Of a stretch of 17,446 nucleotides of DNA, positions 7,081 to 14,578 are shown one piece after another (position 1 is the stretch's first letter; each line of letters opens with the position of its first letter). The notes below the pieces were generated by a model. That model had not been told where the DNA came from. It worked only from the letters and a program-made list of their open reading frames with translations, and did no database searches. This DNA comes from SURF-24 sp964537965. Its GTDB lineage: Bacteria > Bacteroidota > Ignavibacteria > Ignavibacteriales > SURF-24. The stretch covers positions 1 to 17,446 of the forward strand of contig CAZIDB010000092.1 in assembly GCA_964537965.1 (NCBI GenBank), read 5' to 3'. A program made the translations under genes and the position numbers.

Positions 7081-8922
7081 ATGAAAAAATTATATCTGGT
7101 TCTAAGTTTATTTTTACTTGTCAGTTCCATTTTTGCCCAACCTTTTAAGTTTGCATGGTTGACAGATATTCACATTGGTTATCCGAAAGCTGATGAAGAT
7201 CTTCGTACCATTGTAAAAGATATTAACCACCGTTCTGAAATTCAGTTTGTAATTGTTACAGGTGATATTGCGGAAAAAGGAAGGAATGATGAACTTGAGC
7301 TTGCTAAGAGGATTCTTGATAGCTTAAACATAAAATATTATATCATTCCCGGCAACCACGATACAAAATGGAGCGAATCTGCCTGCTTAAAGTTTATTGA
7401 ACTTTGGAAAGATGACAAGTTTACTTTTGAATTTAACGGAACAAAGTTCATCGGGCTTTGCAGCGGAATTCCGTGGCGCGGAGGTGGCGGACATATTTCT
7501 CCTGAAGATTTAAAATGGTTAGATGAATCACTTAAGAACCTTTCAGATCAGCAGGAAATTATTTATTTGCAGCATCATCAATTGGATAGCGAGACTGACA
7601 ACTGGTTTAAAGTTACAAACAGGCTAAGGAATTACAACATCATTGCTGCATTAGTGGGTCACGGGCACGCCAATAAGTTTTATAACTTCAACGGAATAAC
7701 CGGTATAATGGGGAGATCGACACTTAATCGTGGCGGTTCCTGGGGTTATACTTTAGTTGAAAGCAAGACAGATTCATTGTTGTTCTATGAAATAAATAAA
7801 GATAGTATCCCTATTTGCTGGGGAGGAATTAGCAAAATTAAAAAGAACGAAATTCCCGTGATTGATTCTTTGCAGTTTCAAAATCTTTCATCAGAGATAA
7901 TATTTCAAAAGGAATTCAACCACACGTTCGTATCAGCACCTGTTGTATGGAATGAAAAGATATATACCTGCTCAAGAAGCGGTGTAATTACTTGCTTTGA
8001 TTTAAACGGGAAACAATTGTGGGAGTATAAAACATTTGCAACAGTATTTAGCCGACCAGTAATTACAGTTAATATACTTGTTGCAGGAACGGTAACAGGT
8101 GACTTAATTACAATTGATGCTGAAACCGGAGAACAGATTCAAACCATTGGACTTGGTGAAGTGATTACTTCTCAACTTGTTACTTTCCCATATAATGGTT
8201 CAAAGCTTTTAATGACCGGGCAGAAACCAAAAACCTGCATCCTTGTTGGTACTGCATCCGGAAAATTATTGTGTTACGATTTGGAAACTCTTGAACCTTT
8301 GTGGTCTAATGATGTTTCTAAAAGTATGATTGAAACACGTCCGTTAGTAATTGAGAATAAAGTTATTTACGGTAGTTGGGATGGAATTGTATACTGTGTT
8401 GATGCACGTTCCGGTGTTTTAATCTGGAAGTGGAGCGAGAATAAAAATTTCTATTATTCAAATGCTGCCTGTGTTCCGGTTACAGATGGAAAAAACGTTT
8501 TTGTAACTTCTCCTGATAAATCGGTTTCAGCTATCGATCTTTTACAGGGACGAACTGTATGGAGAAAAACAAATTATAACAGCTGGGAATCAATTGGAAT
8601 AAGCCGGGATAAAAAATTATTGTTGATTAAAACGATGAAAGATAAATTCATTTTTGTAAATGCTAAAGATGGAAGTTTAAATAAGGAAGTAGAAATTAAA
8701 TTTGATATTGATACAATGCCGGTTGAACTGAAGGAGAATAATGGTGATGTTGTTTTTGGTCTTGAAAATGGTCTTGTCTATAATATTAAAATGAAAAACT
8801 TTAACACAGATAAGTTATTTTATATGGGAACATCAAGAGTACTATCTGTTCAGAATGTAAACGAGAATATTTATTGCTCTCTTAATATGGACGGTACTTT
8901 TGTGATTTTTAAATTACCTTAA
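7081..8922 (+). CDS. Exported metallophosphoesterase fused to a PQQ-type beta-propeller
   Basis: A signal peptide (residues 1-19, IFA followed by Gln20) directs export. Residues about 22-250 form a calcineurin-like metallophosphoesterase with the full metal-ligand series: TDIH (Asp29, His31), GDIAE (Asp62), GNHD (91-94), QHH (His165/166) and GHGH (His194, His196). From about residue 275 to 613 the protein becomes a repeat of beta-strand blades of the PQQ/quinoprotein type, with blade signatures such as ITCFDLNGKQLWEYK, YCVDARSGVLIWKW and SAIDLLQGRTVWRK. The phosphatase substrate is not evident (a nucleotide, phosphodiester or phospholipid head group are all possible). No T9SS tail is present, so a periplasmic location is likely. 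It has its own promoter and no strong Shine-Dalgarno. The domain calls are firm; the joint function is unknown. Confidence 0.88.
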   Translation: MKKLYLVLSLFLLVSSIFAQPFKFAWLTDIHIGYPKADEDLRTIVKDINHRSEIQFVIVTGDIAEKGRNDELELAKRILDSLNIKYYIIPGNHDTKWSESACLKFIELWKDDKFTFEFNGTKFIGLCSGIPWRGGGGHISPEDLKWLDESLKNLSDQQEIIYLQHHQLDSETDNWFKVTNRLRNYNIIAALVGHGHANKFYNFNGITGIMGRSTLNRGGSWGYTLVESKTDSLLFYEINKDSIPICWGGISKIKKNEIPVIDSLQFQNLSSEIIFQKEFNHTFVSAPVVWNEKIYTCSRSGVITCFDLNGKQLWEYKTFATVFSRPVITVNILVAGTVTGDLITIDAETGEQIQTIGLGEVITSQLVTFPYNGSKLLMTGQKPKTCILVGTASGKLLCYDLETLEPLWSNDVSKSMIETRPLVIENKVIYGSWDGIVYCVDARSGVLIWKWSENKNFYYSNAACVPVTDGKNVFVTSPDKSVSAIDLLQGRTVWRKTNYNSWESIGISRDKKLLLIKTMKDKFIFVNAKDGSLNKEVEIKFDIDTMPVELKENNGDVVFGLENGLVYNIKMKNFNTDKLFYMGTSRVLSVQNVNENIYCSLNMDGTFVIFKLP

Positions 8923-8941
8923 CGCATAATAAAGCTCATTA

Positions 8942-8980
8942 CACAAGGTATCCCAAAGTACGCACAAAGTTTCACTAAGA
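8942..8980. repeat. Degenerate ~11-bp CACAAAGT-like repeat
   Basis: Between the metallophosphoesterase gene and the HAD gene, units like CACAAGGTATC, CCAAAGTACG, CACAAAGTTTC and ACTAAGAAGG follow each other with a period of about 10-11 bases. It resembles the short 'cacaaag' intergenic repeats I recall from related genomes, but the copies here are few and imperfect. Confidence 0.25.
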
Positions 8981-8986
8981 AGGATT

Positions 8987-9637
8987 ATGATGAGAAATTT
9001 CGATGGTTATATTTTTGATATTGACGGGACTTTAACTTCAACAAATGAATTGATTTTTAGCTCATTCAATTATGTTACAGAGAAATATATTAACAGAACT
9101 TTCACTCCGGGTGAATTGATTGATTTCTTTGGACCACCGGAAGAAGCAATTCTGAAAGACCTGACAGGTGACAGGTTTGAAGAAGCAAGAAAAGAATATT
9201 TCGAATATTATAATGAGCATCATAACCGGCTGGCTGATCTTTATCCTGGAATTAAGGAAGTATTAAAAATCATTAAAGACGCCGGAGTTAAGCTGGGAAT
9301 CTTTACCGGTAAAGGCCGGGAAGCTGCAACAATTACTTTAAAGCTGCTTAACATTTACAATTATTTTGATCTGATTGTTACGGGTGATGATGTTAATATT
9401 TATAAGCCAGACCCGGACGGCATTTTTAAGTTTATTAATGAATTTAATCTGCCCAAAGAAAAGGTTATACTGTTTGGTGATTCACCTGCAGATATCAAAG
9501 CTGCACGCTCGGCAGGAATTAAAATAGGTTCTGTCGTTTGGGATAGTTACGCAAAGGATACAGTGCTTGCAATGAAAAGTGATTATGTCTTCCATACTGT
9601 TGAAGAGATGAAAGAATTTGTAATGGGAAATCTTTAA
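8987..9637 (+). CDS. HAD-superfamily hydrolase, phosphoglycolate phosphatase-like
   Basis: This 216-aa cytoplasmic HAD phosphatase has a four-helix cap typical of subfamily IA. Motif I is FDIDGTLT (nucleophile Asp11, acid/base Asp13). Motif II is the Thr in IFTGKG, motif III the Lys in YKPDPDG, and motif IV is FGDSPADIKAA. Its length and cap match Gph/pyrophosphatase PpaX-type enzymes acting on small phosphoesters, but the substrate cannot be read from the sequence. Two ATGs are adjacent: 8987 lies only 2 bases from AAGAAGGA (8977-8984), while ATG 8990 has the normal 5-base spacing, so translation may really begin one codon later. The stop overlaps the stop of the convergent gene by 3 bases. 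The gene is 64 bases after the metallophosphoesterase gene and could share its transcript. Confidence 0.88.
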   Translation: MMRNFDGYIFDIDGTLTSTNELIFSSFNYVTEKYINRTFTPGELIDFFGPPEEAILKDLTGDRFEEARKEYFEYYNEHHNRLADLYPGIKEVLKIIKDAGVKLGIFTGKGREAATITLKLLNIYNYFDLIVTGDDVNIYKPDPDGIFKFINEFNLPKEKVILFGDSPADIKAARSAGIKIGSVVWDSYAKDTVLAMKSDYVFHTVEEMKEFVMGNL

Positions 9638-10275
9638 AAGTGAATTCTGATTACTTCTGTTTTCCATACTAAGCTTGCGTTAAAGTGGTCTGTGTGTTTT
9701 TTGAATAATCCGTTTGAATCATTCTCAACAGCATAAGGTTTAATTTCACCGCTGAGATTTAAGTAAAGAATTTCCAATAAGATTGGGATAGCTGAAAGAG
9801 GTATAAGCATATTATATTGTATATGTTCAGGAGTCAATAAAACGATAATGTCTATGCCAGTACCAATTGAACCCAATAATAAAGTACCCCAGAAAGACAC
9901 ATCACTATTGTAATCATTACCAATTGTATAAGTTCCAATAGCTGAACCAACAAGGAAACCCCCGACTAAAAGAATTGGTGCAAAATCCGGTGAACCTCCC
10001 TGAGGTTTTGTCCCGACAAATACGAATCCGGGCAGAGCACCGATAGTACCACATACAGCACCGCTTCCAAACTCAGCAAGGATTGTCCCAAATGTTATTC
10101 CTGATTTTTCTATTACTTCATCTTCTTTATTGTAAGATGATTTGGTAGTTAATGAATAAAAGTTGAAAGAAGATCTTTTATTTAAAACAGATTGGAGTGA
10201 TTGTGGATGCAAATCCGGGAATAAGAGTAAAAGAAACAAGTAAATGCAAATCCTTTTCAAGTGTATCCTGCCCAT
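9634..10275 (-). CDS. Hypothetical exported or membrane protein, Gly-rich segments
   Basis: I do not recognise this family. With the start placed at ATG 10275 the product is 213 aa. It begins with MGRIHLKR and a hydrophobic stretch ending near PDLHPQ, which looks like a signal peptide. Further hydrophobic, Gly-rich segments follow: one in the region GSGAVCGTIGALPGFVFVG, one at ILLVGGFLVGSAIGTYTIG, one at GTLLLGSIGTGIDIIVLL and one at MLIPLSAIPILLEILYL. They suggest a small integral membrane protein or a membrane-embedded beta structure. The open frame extends upstream to 10326, but the added 17 residues would cover a candidate promoter at 10287-10294, and the internal ATG gives a cleaner signal sequence, so I prefer 10275. 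It ends tail-to-tail against the HAD gene with a 4-base overlap (9634-9637) and is transcribed alone. Confidence 0.7.
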   Translation of the reverse strand: MGRIHLKRICIYLFLLLLFPDLHPQSLQSVLNKRSSFNFYSLTTKSSYNKEDEVIEKSGITFGTILAEFGSGAVCGTIGALPGFVFVGTKPQGGSPDFAPILLVGGFLVGSAIGTYTIGNDYNSDVSFWGTLLLGSIGTGIDIIVLLTPEHIQYNMLIPLSAIPILLEILYLNLSGEIKPYAVENDSNGLFKKHTDHFNASLVWKTEVIRIHF

Positions 10276-10286
10276 TAAACTTATTG

Positions 10287-10294
10287 CAAAAGTA
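10287..10294 (-). promoter_or_regulatory. TAnnTTTG -7 box for the hypothetical membrane protein
   Basis: TACTTTTG on the minus strand (10294-10287) is a perfect TAnnTTTG match 11 bases before ATG 10275. The nearest suitable TTG is about 29 bases further upstream, longer than usual, so only half of the promoter is convincing. It supports the later start for the gene. Confidence 0.35.
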
Positions 10295-10352
10295 AAAATG
10301 CAATATTTAAAAGTAAAGCCATTCAAAATTCTTTTTTTGTAAAGATAATTTT

Positions 10353-10360
10353 TATATTTG
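10353..10360 (+). promoter_or_regulatory. TAnnTTTG -7 box for the CMD-amidohydrolase series
   Basis: TATATTTG matches the Bacteroidota -7 consensus perfectly and ends 18 bases before ATG 10379. A TTTG at 10336-10339 is only 13 bases upstream, too close for the standard -33 position. It is divergent from the box at 10287-10294. Confidence 0.4.
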
Positions 10361-10378
10361 TATTAAATTTACATCGGA

Positions 10379-10738
10379 ATGAACATGAAAAAAACTGTTT
10401 CTGAAACGCGGAAATACCGGCTTGATATGAATGAGAAAATTCTGAATTCAGGTTTCCGTGATTTTAATAAATTTTTTGCGTTAGATAATAAAGCTTATAT
10501 TGATGGAGCGTTGAATGCAAAGACTAAAGAACTAATGGGTTTGGTTGCTTCAATGGTTTTACGCTGTAACGATTGTATCTTTTATCATATCGATCGGTCG
10601 GTTCAGGAAGGAGCAACAAGACAGGAATTTTACGAATCATTTAATATCGCTTTAATAGTCGGTGGCTCAATTGTTATTCCTCATTTGCGCTATGCAATGG
10701 AAGTGCTTGATGAATTGTTAGCCGGTAATGAAGTATGA
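10379..10738 (+). CDS. Carboxymuconolactone decarboxylase / AhpD-like family protein
   Basis: This 119-aa all-helical protein has the family hallmark CxxC...H: Cys63, Cys66 and His70 in RCNDCIFYH. The usual downstream pattern EGATRQEFYESFNIALIVGG follows. In AhpD this Cys pair does thiol-disulfide chemistry that recharges peroxiredoxin; in true carboxymuconolactone decarboxylases it is not conserved, so an AhpD-like redox or peroxidase role is more likely than decarboxylation. The length is normal. The start is ATG 10379 (a second ATG at 10385 is possible); there is no clear Shine-Dalgarno. The next gene starts 45 bases downstream on the same strand, so co-transcription is likely. Confidence 0.85.
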   Translation: MNMKKTVSETRKYRLDMNEKILNSGFRDFNKFFALDNKAYIDGALNAKTKELMGLVASMVLRCNDCIFYHIDRSVQEGATRQEFYESFNIALIVGGSIVIPHLRYAMEVLDELLAGNEV

Positions 10739-10783
10739 TTGCTAAATTCAATTCCGTAATTACAATAATAAATACTATTGAAT

Positions 10784-12124
10784 ATGATTAAAACACTTAT
10801 AATTCCGCACAAAATTGTAACAGTAAATTCAAAAGATGAAATCCTTACTAATCATGCTGTTGAAGTTGAGGATAAGGTTATTAAAGCAATTATCGATGTA
10901 AAAGAAATTGATCTGGAAAAATATGATGGAATAATCTTACGTTATCCTAATTATACATTAATTCCCGGATTCATACAGACGCACATTCATCTTTGCCAGA
11001 CTTTATTCCGCAGTATGGCCGATGATCTTGAATTGCTTGACTGGCTTCAGCAAAGAATTTTTCCTTATGAAAATGCTCACAGCAAAGAATCATTAAGGAT
11101 ATCCGCTAAGATCGGAATTAATGAACTGCAAACAGGAGGTACAACAACTATTCTTGATATGGGTACAATTAGACATCATGAGCAGGTGATGGAAGAACTT
11201 ATTTCTTCAGGTATGCGTGCGATATCAGGGAAATGTATGGTTGATGAAAATGACCTGATGCCGCAATTTAAGGAATCAATAAAAGATTCAATTGATTCCT
11301 CCGTTGAGCTTGCGAATGAATTTCATAATTCTGCCGAAGGAAGAGTTAAATATGGTTTTGCTCCAAGATTTGTCCTTTCCTGTTCGGAAAAATTATTGAA
11401 AGAAACAGTTGAATTAACTAATCAGTTTGAAGGAAGTTTATATCATACTCACTCATCAGAAAATAAAAATGAAGTTGCCGAAGTGAGAAGAAAATTTTCT
11501 AAGGAGAACATTGATTATTTTAATTCCATTGGTGTACTTGGTAATAACACTGTGCTTGCTCATTGTATTCATACAAATGAAAATGAAATTAATCTGCTGA
11601 AACATACAGGTACAAAGATTTCGCATTGTCCCTCTTCCAATTTGAAATTAGGTTCCGGCATTGCAAATATTCCTGAATATATAAAGAGAGGCATCAGCGT
11701 TTCACTTGGAGCAGATGGTGCACCGTGTAATAATAATTTAAGTGTATTTACGGAAATGAGGTTGGCAGCACTCATTCAAAAGCCGTTACACGGTCCAACG
11801 GTTATGAATGCTAAAACAGTATTCAAACTTGCAACAATTGAAGGCGCTAAAGCTCTTCATCTTGAAAAAGAAGTTGGAAGTATTGAAGCCGGCAAAAAAG
11901 CGGATTTGGTTCTTATTGATCTTGAAACTCCAAACAATTCTTTAGCACAGGCAGATGATCTGATTTACTCAAATATTGTTTATACTGCTTCCAAGGAAAA
12001 TGTGAAGGCAGTTATGATTGACGGTGAATGGGTTGTTAAAAATGGTGAATCGTTGGTTTATGACGCAAACGAATTAGTAAGCGATGGAAAAGCTGAATTA
12101 AATAAACTTATTGATAGAGTATAA
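10784..12124 (+). CDS. TRZ/ATZ-family amidohydrolase, adenosine-type deaminase-like
   Basis: This metal-dependent hydrolase of the amidohydrolase superfamily is close to the 5'-methylthioadenosine / S-adenosylhomocysteine / 5'-deoxyadenosine deaminases and chlorohydrolases. The metal and active-site motifs are complete: QTHIHL (His67, His69), HTHSSEN (His223, Glu226), SHCPSSN (His281) and LGADGAPCNNN (Asp311). The C-terminal segment (GSIEAGKKADLVLIDL) is the beta-sandwich part typical of the superfamily. I start it at ATG 10784 (446 aa); the frame could open at TTG 10778, but ATG is more likely. Length is normal. The EMRLAALIQK segment is of the type seen in adenosine-derivative deaminases; guanine deaminase or another amine hydrolase cannot be excluded. 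It is followed, after a 60-base gap, by rdgB. Confidence 0.85.
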   Translation: MIKTLIIPHKIVTVNSKDEILTNHAVEVEDKVIKAIIDVKEIDLEKYDGIILRYPNYTLIPGFIQTHIHLCQTLFRSMADDLELLDWLQQRIFPYENAHSKESLRISAKIGINELQTGGTTTILDMGTIRHHEQVMEELISSGMRAISGKCMVDENDLMPQFKESIKDSIDSSVELANEFHNSAEGRVKYGFAPRFVLSCSEKLLKETVELTNQFEGSLYHTHSSENKNEVAEVRRKFSKENIDYFNSIGVLGNNTVLAHCIHTNENEINLLKHTGTKISHCPSSNLKLGSGIANIPEYIKRGISVSLGADGAPCNNNLSVFTEMRLAALIQKPLHGPTVMNAKTVFKLATIEGAKALHLEKEVGSIEAGKKADLVLIDLETPNNSLAQADDLIYSNIVYTASKENVKAVMIDGEWVVKNGESLVYDANELVSDGKAELNKLIDRV

Positions 12125-12184
12125 TATTTCCGCTAGACATTAAATTCTACATTAAAAACAAAAGGGAAAGGAATAATAACAGCA

Positions 12185-12781
12185 ATGAGTAAAATAATTT
12201 TTGCTTCCGGTAATAAAGGCAAAGTTGATGAAGTAAAAAAAATATTTGAAAATGATAAATATGAGATTATCTCACTTCACGATTTGGAAAACGTACCTGA
12301 GATTGTTGAAGATGGAGATACATTCGAAGCTAACGCAAGAATAAAAGCTGAAATCATATTTAATAAATACGGGTTACCAACAATTGCGGATGATTCCGGT
12401 TTAGCAGTTGAACAATTAAACGGGGCCCCGGGTGTTTATTCTTCCCGTTACGCTTTTAAAGGATGTACCTATGATGATAACAATAAAAAGTTATTGACTG
12501 AATTAAAAGATTTGCCGGAACCTCATATTGCTAAATTTATCTGCTGTGCTGTCTATCTTGACGGGAACAATTATCTGTCAACTATTGGAGAAGTGCACGG
12601 TAAGATAATTAAAGAAAGAAGGGGAACTATGGGATTTGGTTATGACCCGATTTTTTTGCCGGATAATTTTGAAAAAACACTTGCAGAGCTTAACTTAGAA
12701 GAAAAAAATAGTATCAGTCATCGTTCTGTAGCATTTAATAAATTAAAAAAACAAATTCTTGTAGCAGAGAGGAAAAGATGA
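12185..12781 (+). CDS. rdgB: RdgB/HAM1 XTP/dITP pyrophosphatase
   Basis: The enzyme hydrolyses deaminated purine nucleoside triphosphates (XTP, ITP, dITP) to the monophosphates, which keeps hypoxanthine and xanthine out of DNA and RNA. Motifs in order: FASGNKGKVDEV (triphosphate loop, residue 5 on), GDTFEANA, ADDSGL (catalytic Asp), NGAPGVYSSRYA, GFGYDPIF and SHRSVAFNKL. The length of 198 aa is typical. ATG 12185 follows AAAGGAATAATAACAGCA, where the AAGGA core is farther than usual from the start; no other in-frame start fits better. The TGA stop overlaps the ATG of the lipoprotein gene (ATGA), so translational coupling is likely. The gene follows a purine deaminase-like enzyme, which may be functionally related. 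Confidence 0.97.
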   Translation: MSKIIFASGNKGKVDEVKKIFENDKYEIISLHDLENVPEIVEDGDTFEANARIKAEIIFNKYGLPTIADDSGLAVEQLNGAPGVYSSRYAFKGCTYDDNNKKLLTELKDLPEPHIAKFICCAVYLDGNNYLSTIGEVHGKIIKERRGTMGFGYDPIFLPDNFEKTLAELNLEEKNSISHRSVAFNKLKKQILVAERKR

Positions 12782-13581
12782 AAATTATTAAAATGTTAAT
12801 TGCTTTATTTGTAATTGCTTTTATGTTTAGTTCCTGTAGTAAAGATGAAGGAACAGCTCCCGGAGATGCAAACCAGGTACAGGCACAAAGATATTACACA
12901 GGCAATGTTGGAACAAGTTATAATTATATTGTAACGTTTGTTGATGGTAATGGGCAGACGAGGAATGGGCAACGTTATGTTAAATTTACAAACCAGACAC
13001 AATTAGGAAGCACAACATATTTCGTTCAATCGAATAAAATGATTCTTAGCGGCGGAGATACCACTGTTTCAACTTCATACTTCAGAAAAACTGACGGTGG
13101 AGTTTATTTCTTTGTTGATACTACAGGGCTTTCTGCATTTTTCCCAGATTCACTTCGTTCCATATTAACAGTTGAAATTGATAAAGAACAGAATGTTTTT
13201 AATTCCACGCTTGATAAAAATTATCCCTGGAAAGTTTATAAATTGAATGTTAAATACAGCAACATAACATTCTCAATAATTGATGTAACTGCAAGCTACC
13301 TTGGAAGTGAGGATGTTGTTTTGGGACTTACTACCGGTAATGTAACCAAGACTGCTGAAAAGGTTAAATACTTATTAACGTTAAGCATACCTGATATTAC
13401 AGGAGCTGGCAGTTCAAAATCTGGTAAGTTTACAGCTTATGGCTGGTTTGTAAAAGATCTTGGTGTTGTTAAGTGGGATGGGAATGTTACTGTGTTAAAT
13501 GCCGTTAGCGGAAACTCAATTGATTTTGATGATACAACAAATACTATGACCCAGGTTATTTCGTCTTATGATATCAAATAG
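12778..13581 (+). CDS. Predicted lipoprotein, unknown function
   Basis: The N-terminus is a lipoprotein signal peptide with lipobox FSSC (lipidated Cys near residue 20, followed by SKDEG). The mature part of about 247 residues is rich in Thr, Ser, Gly and Asn with alternating beta-strand character (for example NVGTSYNYIVTFVDGNGQTR), suggesting an all-beta extracytoplasmic domain. I do not recognise the family. The start overlaps the rdgB stop by 4 bases (ATGA), and GAGAGGAAAAG just upstream supplies a ribosome-binding sequence. It is the last gene of the plus-strand group; the region behind it holds a microsatellite and the assembly gap. Attachment to the outer membrane is inference, since sorting signals in this group are not settled. 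Confidence 0.8.
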   Translation: MKIIKMLIALFVIAFMFSSCSKDEGTAPGDANQVQAQRYYTGNVGTSYNYIVTFVDGNGQTRNGQRYVKFTNQTQLGSTTYFVQSNKMILSGGDTTVSTSYFRKTDGGVYFFVDTTGLSAFFPDSLRSILTVEIDKEQNVFNSTLDKNYPWKVYKLNVKYSNITFSIIDVTASYLGSEDVVLGLTTGNVTKTAEKVKYLLTLSIPDITGAGSSKSGKFTAYGWFVKDLGVVKWDGNVTVLNAVSGNSIDFDDTTNTMTQVISSYDIK

Positions 13582-13597
13582 CGGAGAGTAAGATTAG

Positions 13598-13620
13598 GAG
13601 TAAGAGTAAGAGTAAGAGTA
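13598..13620 (+). repeat. GAGTAA hexamer microsatellite
   Basis: Nearly four consecutive GAGTAA units run from 13598 to 13620, followed by the related GGAATAAGAACAAG. The same array resumes on the right of the N gap with about three units. Such arrays can change length by replication slippage; here it lies between two convergent genes. Confidence 0.85.
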
Positions 13621-13658
13621 GGAATAAGAACAAGATTTATTTAATTTTATTTGCTCTT
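13604..13658 (+). repeat. 55-bp direct repeat, left copy at the gap edge
   Basis: These 55 bases directly before the N run are identical, base for base, to the 55 bases directly after it (13759-13813). The repeat contains part of the GAGTAA array and the sequence through TTTGCTCTT. Confidence 0.9.
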
Positions 13659-13758
13659 NNNNNNNNNNNNNNNNNNNNNNNNNNNNNNNNNNNNNNNNNN
13701 NNNNNNNNNNNNNNNNNNNNNNNNNNNNNNNNNNNNNNNNNNNNNNNNNNNNNNNNNN
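13659..13758. other. 100-N assembly gap
   Basis: Exactly 100 N, the conventional placeholder for a gap of unknown size, flanked on both sides by the same 55-mer. The true sequence may contain no gap at all. Confidence 0.99.
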
Positions 13759-13813
13759 GAGTAAGAGTAAGAGTAGGAATAAGAACAAGATTTATTTAAT
13801 TTTATTTGCTCTT
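13759..13813 (+). repeat. 55-bp direct repeat, right copy at the gap edge
   Basis: Identical to 13604-13658 and beginning on the first base after the N run. An exact odd-length terminal overlap is what contigs from a de Bruijn assembly with k = 55 would show. Confidence 0.9.
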
Positions 13814-13829
13814 TCTCTTAATCTTGTTC
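13783..13829. terminator. Inverted repeat between convergent lipoprotein and ubiE genes
   Basis: GAACAAGATT (13783-13792) is perfectly complementary to AATCTTGTTC (13820-13829), separated by 27 AT-rich bases. The right arm overlaps the ubiE stop codon. It could act as a weak bidirectional terminator for the two converging transcripts; the long loop and lack of a U tract make this uncertain. Confidence 0.35.
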
Positions 13830-14511
13830 ATTTAGTCGCAATTACAACCTGAACAATTCCAAATGTAAGTGATTTCGTCTCCACCTTACTAAAACCAGCC
13901 TGCTCTAACAATTCCTTAAGATTTATTTTTTCATCGAATTCATGAACAGATTCAGGTAGGTAAGTGTATGCTTCTTTGTCTTTGGAAATTAAATTACCTA
14001 TTAGTGGAAGAATCCTGTTAAAATAAAATTTGTAAAGATTTTTGAAGAAAATATTTTTCGGAAGCCTGAATTCAAGTATTGTAACTTTTCCATTTGGCTT
14101 TAAAACACTTTTAAAGGCATTGAACGCTTTGGGAATATCATAAAAATTTCTTACACCAAAAGCTACCGTTATGTTTGTAAAAGACAAGTCTTTAAATGGT
14201 AGAAATTCGGCGGCCATTTCAACGGAACATCCGTTTATCCATTCTGCTTTTGAGTTAAATAATTTAAGCATCTGATATGATAAATCTGCACCGTAAATAT
14301 TTCTAACTCCGGCATTATGTGCAGTAATTGCAAAGTCACCCGTTCCGCAGGCAACGTCCAAAAGAACGGAATTCTCATTCATGCCTGAATATTTTATAGC
14401 CTTCCTTCGCCAGTAATAATCAGTCCCAAAACTTAAAAGATGATTTAAGAAATCGTACCTGTAGGCAATTGAATCAAAAATCCTTTTAACTTGTTTTTTC
14501 TTATCTGTCAT
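13828..14511 (-). CDS. ubiE: Demethylmenaquinone (UbiE/MenG) C-methyltransferase
   Basis: This SAM-dependent enzyme makes the last C-methylation in menaquinone synthesis (or the ubiquinone equivalent). Markers are the N-terminal VKRIFDSIAYRYDFLNHLLS signature, the SAM-binding motif LLDVACGTGDFA (Asp52-Asp59), the mid-protein TVAFGVRNFYD segment and the second family signature LKPNGKVTILEF. The length of 227 aa is normal. As this group of bacteria uses menaquinone, demethylmenaquinone is the likely substrate. It starts at ATG 14511 with a weak AGAGAAAG upstream. It diverges from the Cys-rich gene across only 67 bases, and converges on the lipoprotein gene at its 3' end. Confidence 0.95.
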   Translation of the reverse strand: MTDKKKQVKRIFDSIAYRYDFLNHLLSFGTDYYWRRKAIKYSGMNENSVLLDVACGTGDFAITAHNAGVRNIYGADLSYQMLKLFNSKAEWINGCSVEMAAEFLPFKDLSFTNITVAFGVRNFYDIPKAFNAFKSVLKPNGKVTILEFRLPKNIFFKNLYKFYFNRILPLIGNLISKDKEAYTYLPESVHEFDEKINLKELLEQAGFSKVETKSLTFGIVQVVIATK

Positions 14512-14525
14512 TACAATACTTTCTC

Positions 14526-14556
14526 TTGCAATTCATAATGTGAATAATTAATTTCT
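14526..14556 (+). promoter_or_regulatory. Weak promoter candidate for the Cys4-repeat gene
   Basis: TTG (14526-14528), 20 bases, then TAATTTCT (14549-14556), which matches TAnnTTTG at 4 of its 6 fixed positions but with ideal spacing. It sits 22 bases before the ATG. Confidence 0.25.
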
Positions 14557-14578
14557 AACAGTACAAAAGGAGAGAGAA

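Noticed and set aside
13594..13788. Minus-strand open frame of repeated Ser-Tyr across the N gap
   Set aside because: It is only the translation of the GAGTAA array and includes unknown bases; no start signal.
13582..13827. CRISPR array at the direct repeats
   Set aside because: There are only two copies, placed exactly at the gap edges, with no spacers visible; an assembly overlap explains them.
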